Source of the DNA: Chondrus crispus
Lineage: Eukaryota; Rhodophyta; Florideophyceae; Gigartinales; Gigartinaceae
Length of the DNA: 64,000 nucleotides
Assembly (NCBI RefSeq): GCF_000350225.1
Contig: NW_005179178.1
Coordinates: forward strand, 1 to 64,000
Direction of reading: 5' to 3'
Shown here: positions 21,172 through 31,405 of the stretch, in pieces
Layout: each line of letters starts with the position of its first letter
Position numbering within the stretch: the first letter of the stretch is position 1
Notes under the pieces: model-generated
Seen by the model: the letters and a program-made list of their open reading frames with translations, nothing else
Told to the model about the DNA's origin: nothing
Database searches by the model: none
Program-made: the position numbers and the translations under genes

Positions 21172-22158
21172 CTAGCTCGGCGCCTCGTAATCGGCGAGGA
21201 TTTCCTCCACCCCCGCCACTGGCGCGCATGGCGCATCCGACGGTGCCGACCCTTCCTCCGAATCGGGGGGGTCTCCCTCTACCGTCGTCGCGATAGGAAC
21301 CGTCGCCCCCAGTGGAGCGTCGGTCCCGCACACGGGAGTTTCCCCGTTCGACGCCGTCTTGAGGCGCTTTACAACCGCCACGAATTCGGCGTTGCTCACT
21401 AACTGTAGCATCTCGTCCTCAGAGACGCCTAACTCGGTGAAAATCCGACGTCGCGCGGACGACGCAGGCTCCTCAGCTACAGCGTCCTCGTCCCCCACCG
21501 GGACATCCGTACGCGCCGGTTCGACTGGAACCGCCCCGGACTCACCACCACCATCGGTGACGTGTGGCTTGACCACTGTTCTGCCCCCAAGGCCGGCATC
21601 CCTTTTCATTAATTCCGGCTGTAGACATTCGAACGTCCCCGGGTCGAACCGGACCCAGTTACCGGCCCTCGGCTCCCCGGCGTCCTCACGTCTCCCCGGG
21701 GACATGTTGGCGCGATCTGCGCGGTCATAGTGATGCCCCTGGGAATAAGGCACTCGCGGCCAATCCACCTGGTCGTGGACCTCCAACAGCGTTTTCAGCT
21801 GAGAGGACACCCACGCCCCCCCTAAAACCTCGTCCAAGTTCAACTTGTGTAGCCATTTCAGTATCATGGTCGGTAACACATATAGCCGTCCATCCATGGA
21901 TGACCATATGAACCGTTTCGCGACAATAGCGATCCACTCGCTGAGGACAATCATCCAGCGAGGGGAACACGGCGAGTCGTTGAGACTCAAGCCGAAATAC
22001 ACCAGGCAAGGTGGAATTTCCGCTAAGAAGTCAGCTGGGACTTCGTATTGCGAGAACCAAGACGGTACCTGCGGGTACCGTTCATATCGGGATCGCGGTT
22101 GAAAGGTCGTCGCCTCGATCCACTTAAACGCCACAAAAACTCCGAGGGCGTTCCGCAT
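21172..22158 (-). pseudogene. Antisense accessory ORF of gypsy A, C-terminal part
   Basis: This frame runs opposite to gag-pol. It aligns by eye with the antisense protein of element B: QVPSWFSQYEVPADFLAEIP matches QLPSWWGQFEVCQGFWAELG, followed by YFG, WMIVLSEW, LYVLPTMI and QVDWPRVPY against YFG, WVVFLTEW, LWYLPPKL and QVDWDVVPP. The C-terminal part is acidic and Pro-rich. I know no named family. The antisense gene looks broken, with about one break; its other part is the frame at 22023-22757. It probably starts near the 3' LTR, so an antisense promoter in the 3' LTR is inferred. Confidence 0.6.
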
Positions 22159-22757
22159 CCGACGCTCGAACTTGAGAGCTTGTCGTAATAACTCGGGTTG
22201 CTTTCCCGCTCTACATACTCCTCAAAATTCGGAGGAAGGATGGGCTTGTCCCAAGCCAAGTACTCGACCGCCGGCTCCTCTACCCGAGCCGGCAAATCGT
22301 CCAACACCCGCCTTAAATTGGCGACGTAACCACGGTCTCCTTCCGTACGAAACGCCCAGGTGTCAAAGTCCCATTCGACAGGGATCGGGCGGTTACACGG
22401 CGTCCGTGCAAGCCGACGCACCAGCGCTGCCATATATTTCTGACGTCGCCCCCGCCCCTCGCGGCGATGCCTCGGCCACACGTGCTCCCCCTCTACCGCG
22501 AGGCGGAAGGAGAAATCACGAGACCACACAGCCCGTAAGCTGAGACCCCCGGGGAGAGCCCCCGTCACGTCCGCGTACCGCCGAATCAGGTGACTGTCCC
22601 GTAAACCCGCGGCATCGAGAAACGGTGCGCGCTCGAACACCAGCGGGTCGTCGACCATGTTCTTGTCGCGTAACTCCCGTGGAGCCGGCCAGCCGTACAA
22701 ACTCGGACCGCCCGTCTCATCCGGTTCCCCGTAGGGGTTATGGACCCGTTCCATCAC
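22023..22757 (-). pseudogene. Antisense accessory ORF of gypsy A, N-terminal part
   Basis: The start lies about 380 bp from the 3' LTR, pointing inward. It matches the N-terminal half of the element B antisense protein: the pattern ELxxKxMxDxPL, RDxxxIxRxxADxxGxLPGxLxLxA, and DTWAFRTEGDRGYVANL against DTWKFRTEGERDYLDNL. Homology on the coding strand between two diverged elements argues for past selection on the protein. It has no membrane segment, signal peptide or known catalytic motif; function is unknown. Confidence 0.65.
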
Positions 22758-23122
22758 TCGTGGTACTGTCCCCCGAGTGCCTGCCCGCCCTGAACGGCGT
22801 TCTTCGCGTGCAGCCGACGCCGCGTAAGGAAAATACGAGGGATAACAAGAAGGAAGGAAAAAGGGGGAAAAGAAAAAAAAGTGGGGAGGTGAAGGGACAA
22901 GGGGAAGGAGACTTGGGAATCTCGAGATACTTCCGAAACCAGGCCGGATTGTTGATCTTCAAGCTGGCCGAAAAGAGGGATATCTGGACCGGTTCTTCGT
23001 CACTCGCCCGCTCGCTTCCCCACACACGACCTCCCTCGTCCTCTCTCTGTCAATACCCCGGCGCCGCCGCCCTTTTTGGCGGTTATTTCTACCCTACATA
23101 CACCCGGGGACGCGTGTTTCTC

Positions 23123-23136
23123 TAAGAAGGGGGATC
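23123..23136 (+). other. Polypurine tract of gypsy A
   Basis: AAGAAGGGGGATC lies directly before the 3' LTR. It is nearly the same as the tract of element B (AGAAGGGGGATA). It is the expected plus-strand primer site. A separate, longer purine run lies at about 22845-22912. Confidence 0.75.
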
Positions 23137-23781
23137 TGTAGTGCACTGTGCTAAGTAACGGGACAGCTGTCCCTATCGGCCAAAATCGCGCTCGCCGCCA
23201 CCACGTGTACCACGGGTATCCGTGGACCCCCCTGCCGCTCTACTGGACCTCCCCGTGGACACGTGTAATCCCTCCGCATCCCATAGGGCCATGGGGGCTG
23301 TACTTGGTCCCCTCGGGGCTACACCCGTTCCTTCCTAGTTATTCTAATTTACAGTATAATTTAGCTTCGCCATTACGGCGGCGGGGGACTATATAGTCAA
23401 CCCGATACTCAAAGTAAAGAGGCACGAAGCCTCGGGTCTTTTACCTTGGTTTCTGGATTCCAGGTTGTAGCCTCGACTCGGTACTGGCTCGCCCATACCG
23501 ACCGAGCCATCTACACCCCTGGAATCCCAACTGCCTTCCCCGCGCGCGTCGACCCCAACCGCGCGAGCGCTACGTTAATTACTGTGCTGTCCGTTCTGTT
23601 AGTTCTGTTTTTCCTTTAATTCATCCTCTTTATTGCTGACTACGTTGCTACTTTTCTACCGCGCAAGCCGCGCCCGGATCCCGGTTCCGGTCATCCACCG
23701 GGTGGTCTCCCGAATTTCCTTACGCGTCCGAACGCGCGTCGCTCTGCCTACAGCCGCCACCCGTGGCTGTAGTGCACGACA
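23137..23781 (+). repeat. 3' LTR of gypsy A
   Basis: It matches 12105-12750 with about five differences, has the same TGTAGTGCAC start and GTGCACGACA end, and is followed by the AGGCC target duplication. Confidence 0.92.
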
Positions 23782-23894
23782 AGGCCGCGCTCAGACAACT
23801 TCGGTAGACCTTCGCCAACCACATTCATACTCTCTCTGCCAACACCCTTTTCGAAACCAAACCTGAATCATCACTCTCCGTCCTTCACCTCACG

Positions 23895-24532
23895 ATGACT
23901 ACACCACAGCTATCCCTCAACCTTTCGGTCTTCACACTCTGGAAGGACAACTACCTACTGTGGCAGTTTTCTTTACACAACTACTTGACTGAGATTGGCC
24001 TCGCCCACTTCGCTGATGGAGACGTCCCTGCACCTGCTTTCGATCAACCCGAAGCCCTCAACCTCTACCAAAAACAAGTCGCTCAAGTCAAGCGAATCTT
24101 AGTAACAACGCTATCTCCACTGATACTGGCCACGATTGGCAACCAACTTCTCACACTCACCCCCATGCCATATTCCAGACCTTAGTTACGCATTTCGACA
24201 CCCCCTACACGCCAGAGATACATGAGCGTCTCCACCTCAAGGCCTCTCGAATCCTGAACCAGCCAAAGGAAACTATCAACAAGTACATGGACAGACACCT
24301 CGGGTTCCGGAAAGAAATGACCCGCGCCGCCCTACATGTGATACAGGTTGAGCGTATCACTGTGAACTTCATCATCTATGGCCTTTCTGCTGGCCCAAGA
24401 TGTCGCCCCCACATCACGCTCCTCCTGACATCCCGTTCGGCCACCATTCGTGCAGCCCGTCAGCTCAGAGAGCTTTTCAACACCAATCCCCATCATGCTT
24501 CTTCCGAGACAATATCAAGTCCCCCTACCTAG
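23895..24532 (+). pseudogene. Copia gag remains
   Basis: The sequence starts MTTPQLSLNLSVFTLWKDNY, then LWQFSLHNYL, the UBN2/copia-gag type N-terminus in which a W-x4-Y/F motif precedes a helical core. It continues in a second frame with LGFRKEMTRAAL. Fossil; several breaks in the element. Confidence 0.6.
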
Positions 24533-25112
24533 TGCACGTACCACCACTCCCCCTCCCATAACACTAACGATTGTATGTAGCACCAACGAAAGCAGGACTC
24601 ACGGTACAATCCCTATCACAGAGCTGCGCCCCATACCTCCACATCCCCCATGCCCTTCTGTGGTCGTGGCCGCGGGCGTGGCCGCGGTCGACCGCTTGTA
24701 GGTCCTCGTTACCAGCGGGTTAAGTTTACCCCGGAGGCCAACGCTGCCTACTACCCAAATTGCGAGGATACCTACCATCCTACTCCTCCCTACACTGCCA
24801 ATCAGTCCTACGAGGAGGAAGCTTCCGATCCTTCCGAGGACACATCAGCCCCTGACGTAAACAACACTGAGTTGGCCCACCATTTCCTCGATTCCTGCTG
24901 TACCCCCTCATACATTACCCATATCTCCCCGGTGAACAAACGACTAACGTCACTATCACCGTCCCCAATCGCACAAATTGCCCCGGATCGCACACTGCAG
25001 CATTACAGCTCCGCACATCTGACGGCGCCATTCCCCGCCTCCCGACTACCATATGTGCACCTCCTTTTCCGATGAACCTCCTCTCCGTCAGTCAACTAAC
25101 TCGGCACAATGA
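24533..25112 (+). pseudogene. Copia protease-region remains
   Basis: A Gly/Arg-rich segment (CGRGRGRGRGRPLVGPRYQR) is followed by a frame with AHHFLDSCCTPSYITHISP, at the position of the copia protease. Degenerate; identified mostly from order and spacing. Confidence 0.4.
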
Positions 25113-25762
25113 TTGTGCTATTTCATTCACGAGTACAGGTACCTACTTTACCCCGAACCCACTCACCATGCCCCAGAAGCCTCTGCCCGGTTCCAGCTTA
25201 TAAACGGGATCTACCACCTTCCTCTCCTAACAGCTACAACGCCACCACCCACGTGCCATAGCAGGCAGCAAACCAACCAGCCCATCACCGCCTATTTCAA
25301 ATCAGCCAAACCCAGCACTGCCGCTCAGACGCGCGCCACCCTACCTGACCCCACCCCTACTACACCGACACCCCCGGCTACACCGAAAACTACGGTTCCG
25401 CCGATACGGACGACTACGCCAGCACCTTCGGTCACACTGACCACGAGCACCGCCTCCCACAACCGTCTATCCCTGCCGTCCTTTCGTGGCCACTATACGG
25501 ACCCCAAGACCCACCTTATCCCTTATCCTCACCATCTCCCCCCCATTCCCACCAAGCTCAGCCCAACGGCCTACATGCTCTACACATGGCACTTGCGTCT
25601 GAACCACACATCCCCCTCCATAATTCGTTCTATGGCGGCGCACCCTGCCAATCTTGAACTTCCCTCCCGACTCTCTCATGCACACGTACCCGTCCACTGT
25701 CACGGCTGCGCGACAGGCCATATGCAGCGTGCCTCCCACCCCCCGGCAATAGCCGTCCCCCT
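25113..25762 (+). pseudogene. Copia GAG-pre-integrase region
   Basis: A Thr/Pro-rich linker precedes WHLRLNHTSPSIIRSM and HCHGCATGHMQRASHP, the H-x-H...CxxC zinc region that precedes copia integrase. The region ends at the solo LTR inserted at 25763. Confidence 0.7.
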
Positions 25763-26354
25763 TGTAGTATAATCACCCCCAACGACGAGGAGGGTGAGTA
25801 CTGACAGTTCGGAAAGACCCCGATCGGCGGGAAGACAGAAGCACGGCCCACCCACGGTACCGAGCACGGGCTCGAGGTAGCGGTGTTGAGCGGAATCGGG
25901 GAGGACGCGCGCACGCGCGTGCGGTTCTACGCCTCAACGCCCCGGAGCGGTACTGGGTGACGATCCAGTACCGACGGGCGGAGGCGGAGCCGGCTCGTGG
26001 GCGTGCTACGCGCGTCCTCAACCCGAGCGCGGTGCTACTCCTAGGTAAAACGGACGGAAGTACCTAAAAGTAACCGGGCGGACCAAGGTGGAGGATCCTT
26101 GACAAGTCCGTGCTTGTCGTCCTCCACCGCCGGCGGTCCGCTCATATTTAATGTACATCGTAGTCTATCACAACTCTACAGTAGTGCCGGTCTACCGACA
26201 CTGTAACGCTGTCAGCCGGCGGGGCTGACAGTCCTCGTGTAGTACGCGTCCCGTACACGTGGAGGACACGTGTGTGCGCGCATGGCTGTAAGGCTCGTTG
26301 CCTTACTGTCCCTGATCCAATCCTAATCTAATTTCCGTTTGGGGTTATACCACA
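25763..26354 (+). mobile_element. Solo LTR related to gypsy C, inside copia
   Basis: It starts TGTAGTATAATCACCCCC and ends GGGGTTATACCACA, and is flanked by the 5-bp duplication CCCCT (25758-25762 and 26355-26359). It is similar along its length to the LTRs of element C but clearly diverged, so it is a related subfamily. It retains the hairpin around CGGTACTGG...CCAGTACCG. It arose by LTR-LTR recombination of a full element inserted into the copia integrase region. Confidence 0.88.
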
Positions 26355-26785
26355 CCCCTCCGGGCCACACCGTCACGACAGATATTGCAGGACCATATCC
26401 TCCGACGCCGGAAGGCTTCAACTATTTTCTGACGTTCATAGAGCTCCATACACGACATTTAATCGTCGTCCTTCTACACAAACGGTCTGAAGCCGAACGA
26501 CACATACTGTCGGTACTCACACGCATAGGCAGACACTCTGGACGCCCCATTGCCCGACTCACGTGCGACAACGCCAACGAGTGTTTCTCCAAACTCCTCC
26601 CCCGTACTCTTCCCGCCATGGGTATCACACTTGACCCTACCATACCACATAATGCAGCGGAAAACGCGTTTGCCGAACGCCTGAACCGTACTTGTATGGA
26701 CCGGGTACGCGCGGCAGTTACTGTCGCCAAAAGGCCCTTCATCTCCGCTTGGGCGCACTGTTTCCTCGACACTACATTCAAATAA
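26355..26785 (+). pseudogene. Copia integrase core
   Basis: The rve-type core shows D in TTDIAGPYPP, D in RLTCDNANEC and E in NAAENAFAERLNRT. It lies directly after the solo LTR. Fossil; the region 26786-27139 after it is degenerate and I support nothing there beyond copia remains. Confidence 0.75.
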
Positions 26786-27139
26786 AATGCTTGTCTCCAT
26801 ACAGGCATTGATGTAATCCGACTTGTGCTATGGATAGCACACCGCAGCCAATACTCCCCTTTTCCTCCGGCCTCACTCTTCCTTGGTAACTACTGAATGT
26901 TCGGCGAGTTTGGATATATTCCCGACCTACGCCGCACCAAAAGGCAAAACAGACCCTCGCAGGTAGTGAGTACGATACCAATCTGGCAAGGACGATAGCC
27001 ACTATCATGTCCTAAAACCCAAGCAACGGGCAGCTCCTCACTATGCGGATCCCAAACTTCCGCCCCTACAATCCCTATTTCGATCCATCCCTCTACTTCG
27101 TACACGCAATACCCCCCCCCAACCACAACCTTACCGCCT

Positions 27140-27922
27140 GTGAACGCCCATCACGCTATCCCCTTTCAGGCTCATAGTGCAACCTTACCCCCCCCCCTCA
27201 GCTCATACCATCCCATCCCTGAGCCGCCCCGCACCCTGGCGGAAGCCCGCCGAGGTCGAGACTCCGGACACTGGGAAGCTCCGTATAACGCAGAGTGCGC
27301 CATGCACGACAGTTTCGGTACATTCGAATACGTCCCCCAGGCCTCTGTTCCCCCCGGCGCAAAAATTGCCCGCCTCGTGCTCGTACTCCGCCACAAACTC
27401 GACCGAAATGGCCTTGTCCAGTACTACGAAGCCCGCTGTGCCTATCGAGGCCAGCGCCTTTTCCCGGGTATACACTACGACCAGCAAAACATCGCGTCAC
27501 ACACTGCGGACAGAGACTCGATGCGCCTGCTTCTGTCTCTTTGTGTCGCCACTCGTGTGCGCGTGCCACACTTGGACATTACCAGCGCATTTCTACACGA
27601 AGACTACAAAGGGCCCACACCCCTCTTCATGGTCCCACTAGCAAATTTCGACGGCACGCCGCGCCACGTTGGTATGGTCGCAAAAGTCCGCAAAAATCTC
27701 TGGGGTACTCCCCACGCACCTCGTGTCTACACGGACGGACTCAAGGATCATCTCAATGCCGCCGGATACAAGTCTCTCCTCTCAGACCCACATCTCTATC
27801 TCCGAATAAATGGCACCCTATATATTTACGTTGCTATGACCGTTGACGACTTCGTAGTGGGTACGAACCGCGACGATCTCTACGCTGACATGGTAACCAC
27901 GCTCCAAAAATATATATACTAA
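27140..27922 (+). pseudogene. Copia reverse transcriptase (RVT_2)
   Basis: RVT_2 motifs are clear: KLDRNGLVQYYEARCAYRGQ, the QVDITSAFL-like VPHLDITSAFLHEDYKG, and the YVDD-equivalent region AMTVDDFVVGTN. The element is broken, so no active enzyme is expected from this copy. Confidence 0.82.
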
Positions 27923-28029
27923 AAGACATTGGGTTCGCGACACACCTCCTCGGCTCGTCACTAACCGCAGGGCCCGACCACTCCCTGCACATTTCTCAAC
28001 CTGACCTAGCACAGACGTACGTCGACTTA

Positions 28030-28790
28030 TTGAAAATGCAAAATGCGAAACCCTCCACCCTGCCATATCTTTCTAGCGTGAAACTACATGCTCCTCTTCC
28101 TAATGAACCGATCCTGGACCGCACTAAATACCCCTTCAGTAATGCTGTCGGCATCCTTCGGTACCTTGTCGATTCCTCACGACCAGACCTTGCTTTTGTA
28201 ACAAACGCCCTCGCCCGACAGGTCAATTGCGCAACCACCCGACACTGGCTGACACTCAAACAAATCGCTCGGTATCTCATTCACCCCAAGCACTATGGCC
28301 TCTTCTACAAACCAGGGCCACTCCAACTCTCCGCTTGGTCTGATGCAGACTTTAACGGTGCTTCGACGCCCGGCAGTCCACGTATGGGTATGTGATTTCC
28401 TTCGCAGGCAATCCCGTCTCATGGGCATCCCGCCACATCAAAACAGTCGCTGACTCTATATTCGCTGCTGAATTTATTGCCACAAGTATGACAGCCGAAC
28501 ACGCCAAATGGCTCCAGTCACTTGCTGCTGAACTCCTCAATCGTCGCCTGCCCCCGTTACTGTGCGTATGGACAATCAAGGGGCCGTTGCCGGGGCACGG
28601 CCTGCTGTACTCACGGGCAAAACTAAGTACATTGATATCCGTTATCATATACTGCAACAGCTGACACGGAACAAAACCATTATACCTACCTATATCCCGA
28701 CTGCCGACATGCCTGCGGATGCACGTACCAAACACCTGGCCCGACCTCGCTTCAACACCCATCTTAACACCATAGGTTCATGTCCCCTCT
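28030..28790 (+). pseudogene. Copia RNase H and pol end remains
   Basis: Three overlapping frames show copia end motifs: YPFSNAVGILRYLVDSSRPD with LARQ, the RNase H start SAWSDADFNGAS, AEFIATSMTAEHAKWL, and a last stretch TKYIDIRYHILQQL ending in MPADARTKHL. Fossil. Confidence 0.7.
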
Positions 28791-28844
28791 CCGCCCACGG
28801 CTGTAGTGGTATCATAAATACCATGGGAGAGGCGACATGAGCCA

Positions 28845-28946
28845 TGGAGTAGTGATATCATAAGAACCCTCATTTTCCTATAAATACGGTCATCAGGCGG
28901 CGGCGAGGGACGGGGACTTCTCCTCACGGTCTCACGGTTAACTACA
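28845..28946 (+). repeat. Copia 3' LTR (short)
   Basis: This 102-bp segment, TGGAGTAGTGATATC...GTTAACTACA, contains CTATAAATAC and matches the segment at 9661-9764. A partial echo of its start (TGTAGTGGTATCATAA) lies 40 bp upstream at 28802, so the exact LTR boundary is uncertain. Confidence 0.65.
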
Positions 28947-28999
28947 TTACACCTATTAGAATTCTGCAACTATTCTGGAATGATACTGTAATGAAAGCA

Positions 29000-29993
29000 T
29001 GTAGTGCAATGCGCCTGTCGGGCAGAGACCGCGGTCCGATGGTCCAGCAAAAACAACAACAGCAACAAAAAGAAGAACTGCCGATGGCACAGCGCTACGG
29101 AGTGTCCGACTCTCCCTTCTCCGTTTAAACGAGCTTGCGACTCGTAGTAGCTCGGATCCCTGATGGGGGGGGCACAGAGAAATAGCCCGGCCCGGGATCG
29201 GTGTGGTAGAGACTTGCGAAGAGATCTGCTCGACGAGTGTGGGGTGGGGCGCGTACGTAGGTACCCCGGTTCCACTGGGTTGTAAGGCCAATGCTCGTTG
29301 AGCTTCTTCGACACCTTGTAACGCGACAAGGCCTTCGACGGGGGCGTCGCAACGCGGCCCGACGGGATGAAATGAAAGTGGCAGCGCTACGTCAACCGTG
29401 CCGCCCGATGGCTCGAAACACCTACACCGGTTCGGTCGCAACCGAGGCCGATGGCACCAACACAAGATAAGGGAAAAATAGGTAGAATTAGAGATAGAAA
29501 AGAATAGGGAAATAAAGGAAAGAGAAAAGGGAACCCCGAGCGCTGAAGGATGCCGTAGGCTTAGGTAAAAGGGAGCGTCTTGGTAGAGACGGACTTCGAC
29601 CAAGGCGACATTCAACTCCGGCAACTCGGGTTCGTTGGGAAATAAAGGAAAAAGGAATGGGACCCCCGAGCGCTGAAGGATGCCGTAGGCTTAGGTAAAA
29701 GGGAGCGTCTTGGTAGAGACGGACTTCGACCAAGGCGACATTCAACTCCGGCAACTCGGGTTGGTTTATTGACTTGTTCGGTCAAAGGGCTAAGTTATAT
29801 AGAGCCCCGCCGGGGCGAGTACAGTAGCTCCCGGCTCTAGATTCTAGATCTAATTAGTAAATAAAATTAAATAATTAAAATAATCGTGCGCTTCGTCGCA
29901 CACGCGTGTCCCCCAACCCCGGACTGCAGTGTCCAGTTTTTTTCCTTTTTCACTTCCTTCCTCCCCCCTACCCGAGACGGGTATTGCACTACA
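29000..29993 (-). repeat. 3' LTR of gypsy B, with internal tandem duplication
   Basis: Read on the plus strand it begins TGTAGTGCAATGC and ends GTATTGCACTACA, near-perfect inverted termini. A roughly 130-bp block is present twice (29508-29637 and 29638-29763) and once in the 5' LTR, which explains 994 against 867 bp. A TATATAA box on the minus strand lies near 29793-29800. Confidence 0.9.
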
Positions 29994-30008
29994 TATCCCC
30001 CTTCTGAG
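29994..30008 (-). other. Polypurine tract of gypsy B
   Basis: On the minus strand AGAAGGGGGATA lies directly before the 3' LTR, almost identical to the tract of gypsy A. Confidence 0.75.
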
Positions 30009-30103
30009 CGCTCTCGCGCAGCGGCTTCACTCCCTTGCTTCCCAACTTCTTCCTTTTTCTTCCGACCATCGGTCGCCGCTCGCGTGAGAGTAAGACGATC
30101 TCC

Positions 30104-31405
30104 ATGTTTCCTTCATCGGATCCCACTGTCGGACATACCGCCCGCGGTCGCCGCGGCGTGGGCTTCTCACACACGCCTTCCATTCCTAGCGACCTTCCTT
30201 CTATACCCCGACTTCCCCCGAACACCAACGTTCCTGAACCGGTCTTTCATCCCGATCTCCATCCTTCATCAGCCCGTTGTCGATACCCCTCACTAGCCGA
30301 GCTCCAAGGTAAATCCATGCGCGACTATCCCTTACTGTACGCGGCCACTCCTTGGCTTTCCGCCATCGACGTGCGCGACGTCACTAACATCGGGCGCGAC
30401 TTTGCCGACGGTGCGGGGATGTTACCGGGTCACCTTCCCCTTCAAGCCATTTCCTCCTACGATTGGCGTGCCCGTGTCGCCATTCCCCCTTCTATCCTGC
30501 GTCGTTCCTCCCCTCGTGGCCGACACCGCCTATCCCTGCGGTTCATGGAAGCCGTCCTCGACCGCCTCGACCTATCCCTATCCGATGCCCTCATCCCTCC
30601 GTCCTTCGGATGTGACACGTGGAAGTTTCGCACGGAGGGGGAGCGTGATTACCTTGACAACCTCCTCAGCTGGACACGGGGTAACCCCGTGCTCGAGGCG
30701 GACCGCCTGTGGCATAACCAACTGACGGTGACTAACGATGCCCTGTCATACACGCGCGCAATCCTCCCCCTCAATTTCCGATATACGAAACGCGGGAACA
30801 TCCCCTTCTTCCAGCATACGGTCCGATTCGAGCGTAAGATGAGATCGGACACGGGATATTTCCTAGCTTACCAAATGGTTGAGGCGGGGGAAATTGCTCG
30901 GTCACACTATCCCAACCGGTACCAGCAACTCCCCTCGTGGTGGGGACAATTTGAGGTCTGCCAAGGGTTTTGGGCAGAGCTCGGTCCCATCCTTACCTAC
31001 TTTGGAAGCCATCTCACTGATCCTCGTCACGGGTTGTGGGTTGTCTTTTTGACGGAGTGGTGCGTGAAGGTAGCCGCCACCTTGCTCTGGGAGGCGTACG
31101 ATTGTTGGCGGCTTTGGTATCTTCCTCCGAAGCTCGTCGAGCTCATGTGCCTTTTGGACTATACTGTGCCCTTGGGCGGAGCAGACACCGACTTCAAACT
31201 GCACTCCTTACTCGAAAAGATCAACCAGGTCGACTGGGATGTTGTCCCCCCTATCAACTCATCCCGATCCTTCGCGAGGCGACGCCCGTCCTTTTCTCCC
31301 GGACGAAGTCACAGTGCGGCCGGTGACTTTGTCTGGTTCAACCCTTGGACATCCGCCTTGTGCTCTCCCTCCGAAGCGCGCCTCAATCGCCAATTCGGCA
31401 ACTAA
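30104..31405 (+). CDS. Antisense accessory ORF of gypsy B
   Basis: This ORF of about 433 codons runs opposite to gag-pol and starts at ATG 30104, 110 bp inside the 3' LTR; the open frame extends to 30035 without an ATG. It is homologous to the antisense frames of gypsy A: DTWKFRTEGERDYLDNL, GAGMLPGHLPLQAI, QLPSWWGQFEVCQGFWAELG, WVVFLTEW and KINQVDWDVVPP all have counterparts there. The N-terminus is Arg/Pro-rich and probably disordered; the middle is Trp-rich and helical. It has no zinc finger, protease, membrane or enzymatic motif I recognise. The family is unknown to me. Related C-terminal sequence continues past the frame, so this copy may be broken. Confidence 0.75.
   Translation: MFPSSDPTVGHTARGRRGVGFSHTPSIPSDLPSIPRLPPNTNVPEPVFHPDLHPSSARCRYPSLAELQGKSMRDYPLLYAATPWLSAIDVRDVTNIGRDFADGAGMLPGHLPLQAISSYDWRARVAIPPSILRRSSPRGRHRLSLRFMEAVLDRLDLSLSDALIPPSFGCDTWKFRTEGERDYLDNLLSWTRGNPVLEADRLWHNQLTVTNDALSYTRAILPLNFRYTKRGNIPFFQHTVRFERKMRSDTGYFLAYQMVEAGEIARSHYPNRYQQLPSWWGQFEVCQGFWAELGPILTYFGSHLTDPRHGLWVVFLTEWCVKVAATLLWEAYDCWRLWYLPPKLVELMCLLDYTVPLGGADTDFKLHSLLEKINQVDWDVVPPINSSRSFARRRPSFSPGRSHSAAGDFVWFNPWTSALCSPSEARLNRQFGN

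Larger units (their letters stand above)
12105..23781 (+). mobile_element. Ty3/gypsy chromovirus A, full length, young
   Basis: LTRs of 646 and 645 bp (12105-12750 and 23137-23781) differ at about five positions (about 0.8%). The element is flanked by the 5-bp duplication AGGCC (12100-12104 and 23782-23786). Order: LTR, primer-binding-like site, gag, protease-RT-RNase H, integrase, chromodomain, 1.3-kb non-coding region, antisense accessory ORFs, polypurine tract, LTR. At 11.7 kb it is long for the family. It is structurally whole but its coding regions look broken, with perhaps four or five breaks. It inserted into the copia leader. Confidence 0.92.
9661..28946 (+). mobile_element. Old Ty1/copia element, split by three later insertions
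   Basis: Short similar LTRs lie at 9661-9764 (continuing two bases past the DNA transposon, to 12031) and 28845-28946. Between them, on the plus strand and in copia order, are gag-like sequence, the GAG-pre-integrase zinc region, an integrase core, an RVT_2-type reverse transcriptase and RNase H remains. Three later insertions interrupt it: a TA-flanked DNA transposon (9765-12027), gypsy A (12105-23781) and a solo LTR (25763-26354). Without these the element is about 4.7 kb, normal for copia. It is clearly broken, with perhaps seven or more breaks besides the insertions, and LTR divergence of roughly 15% makes it the oldest layer. No clear target duplication remains. Confidence 0.8.

Noticed and set aside
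22845-22912. Long purine run as an extra polypurine primer site in gypsy A
   Set aside because: It lies near the start of the antisense ORF, away from the LTR edge; a clear tract is already present at 23123-23136, so a simple low-complexity run is likelier.
30035-31405. Antisense ORF of B as a shadow of another gene
   Set aside because: No sense-strand gene overlaps it, and its protein matches the antisense frames of element A, so it is kept as real.
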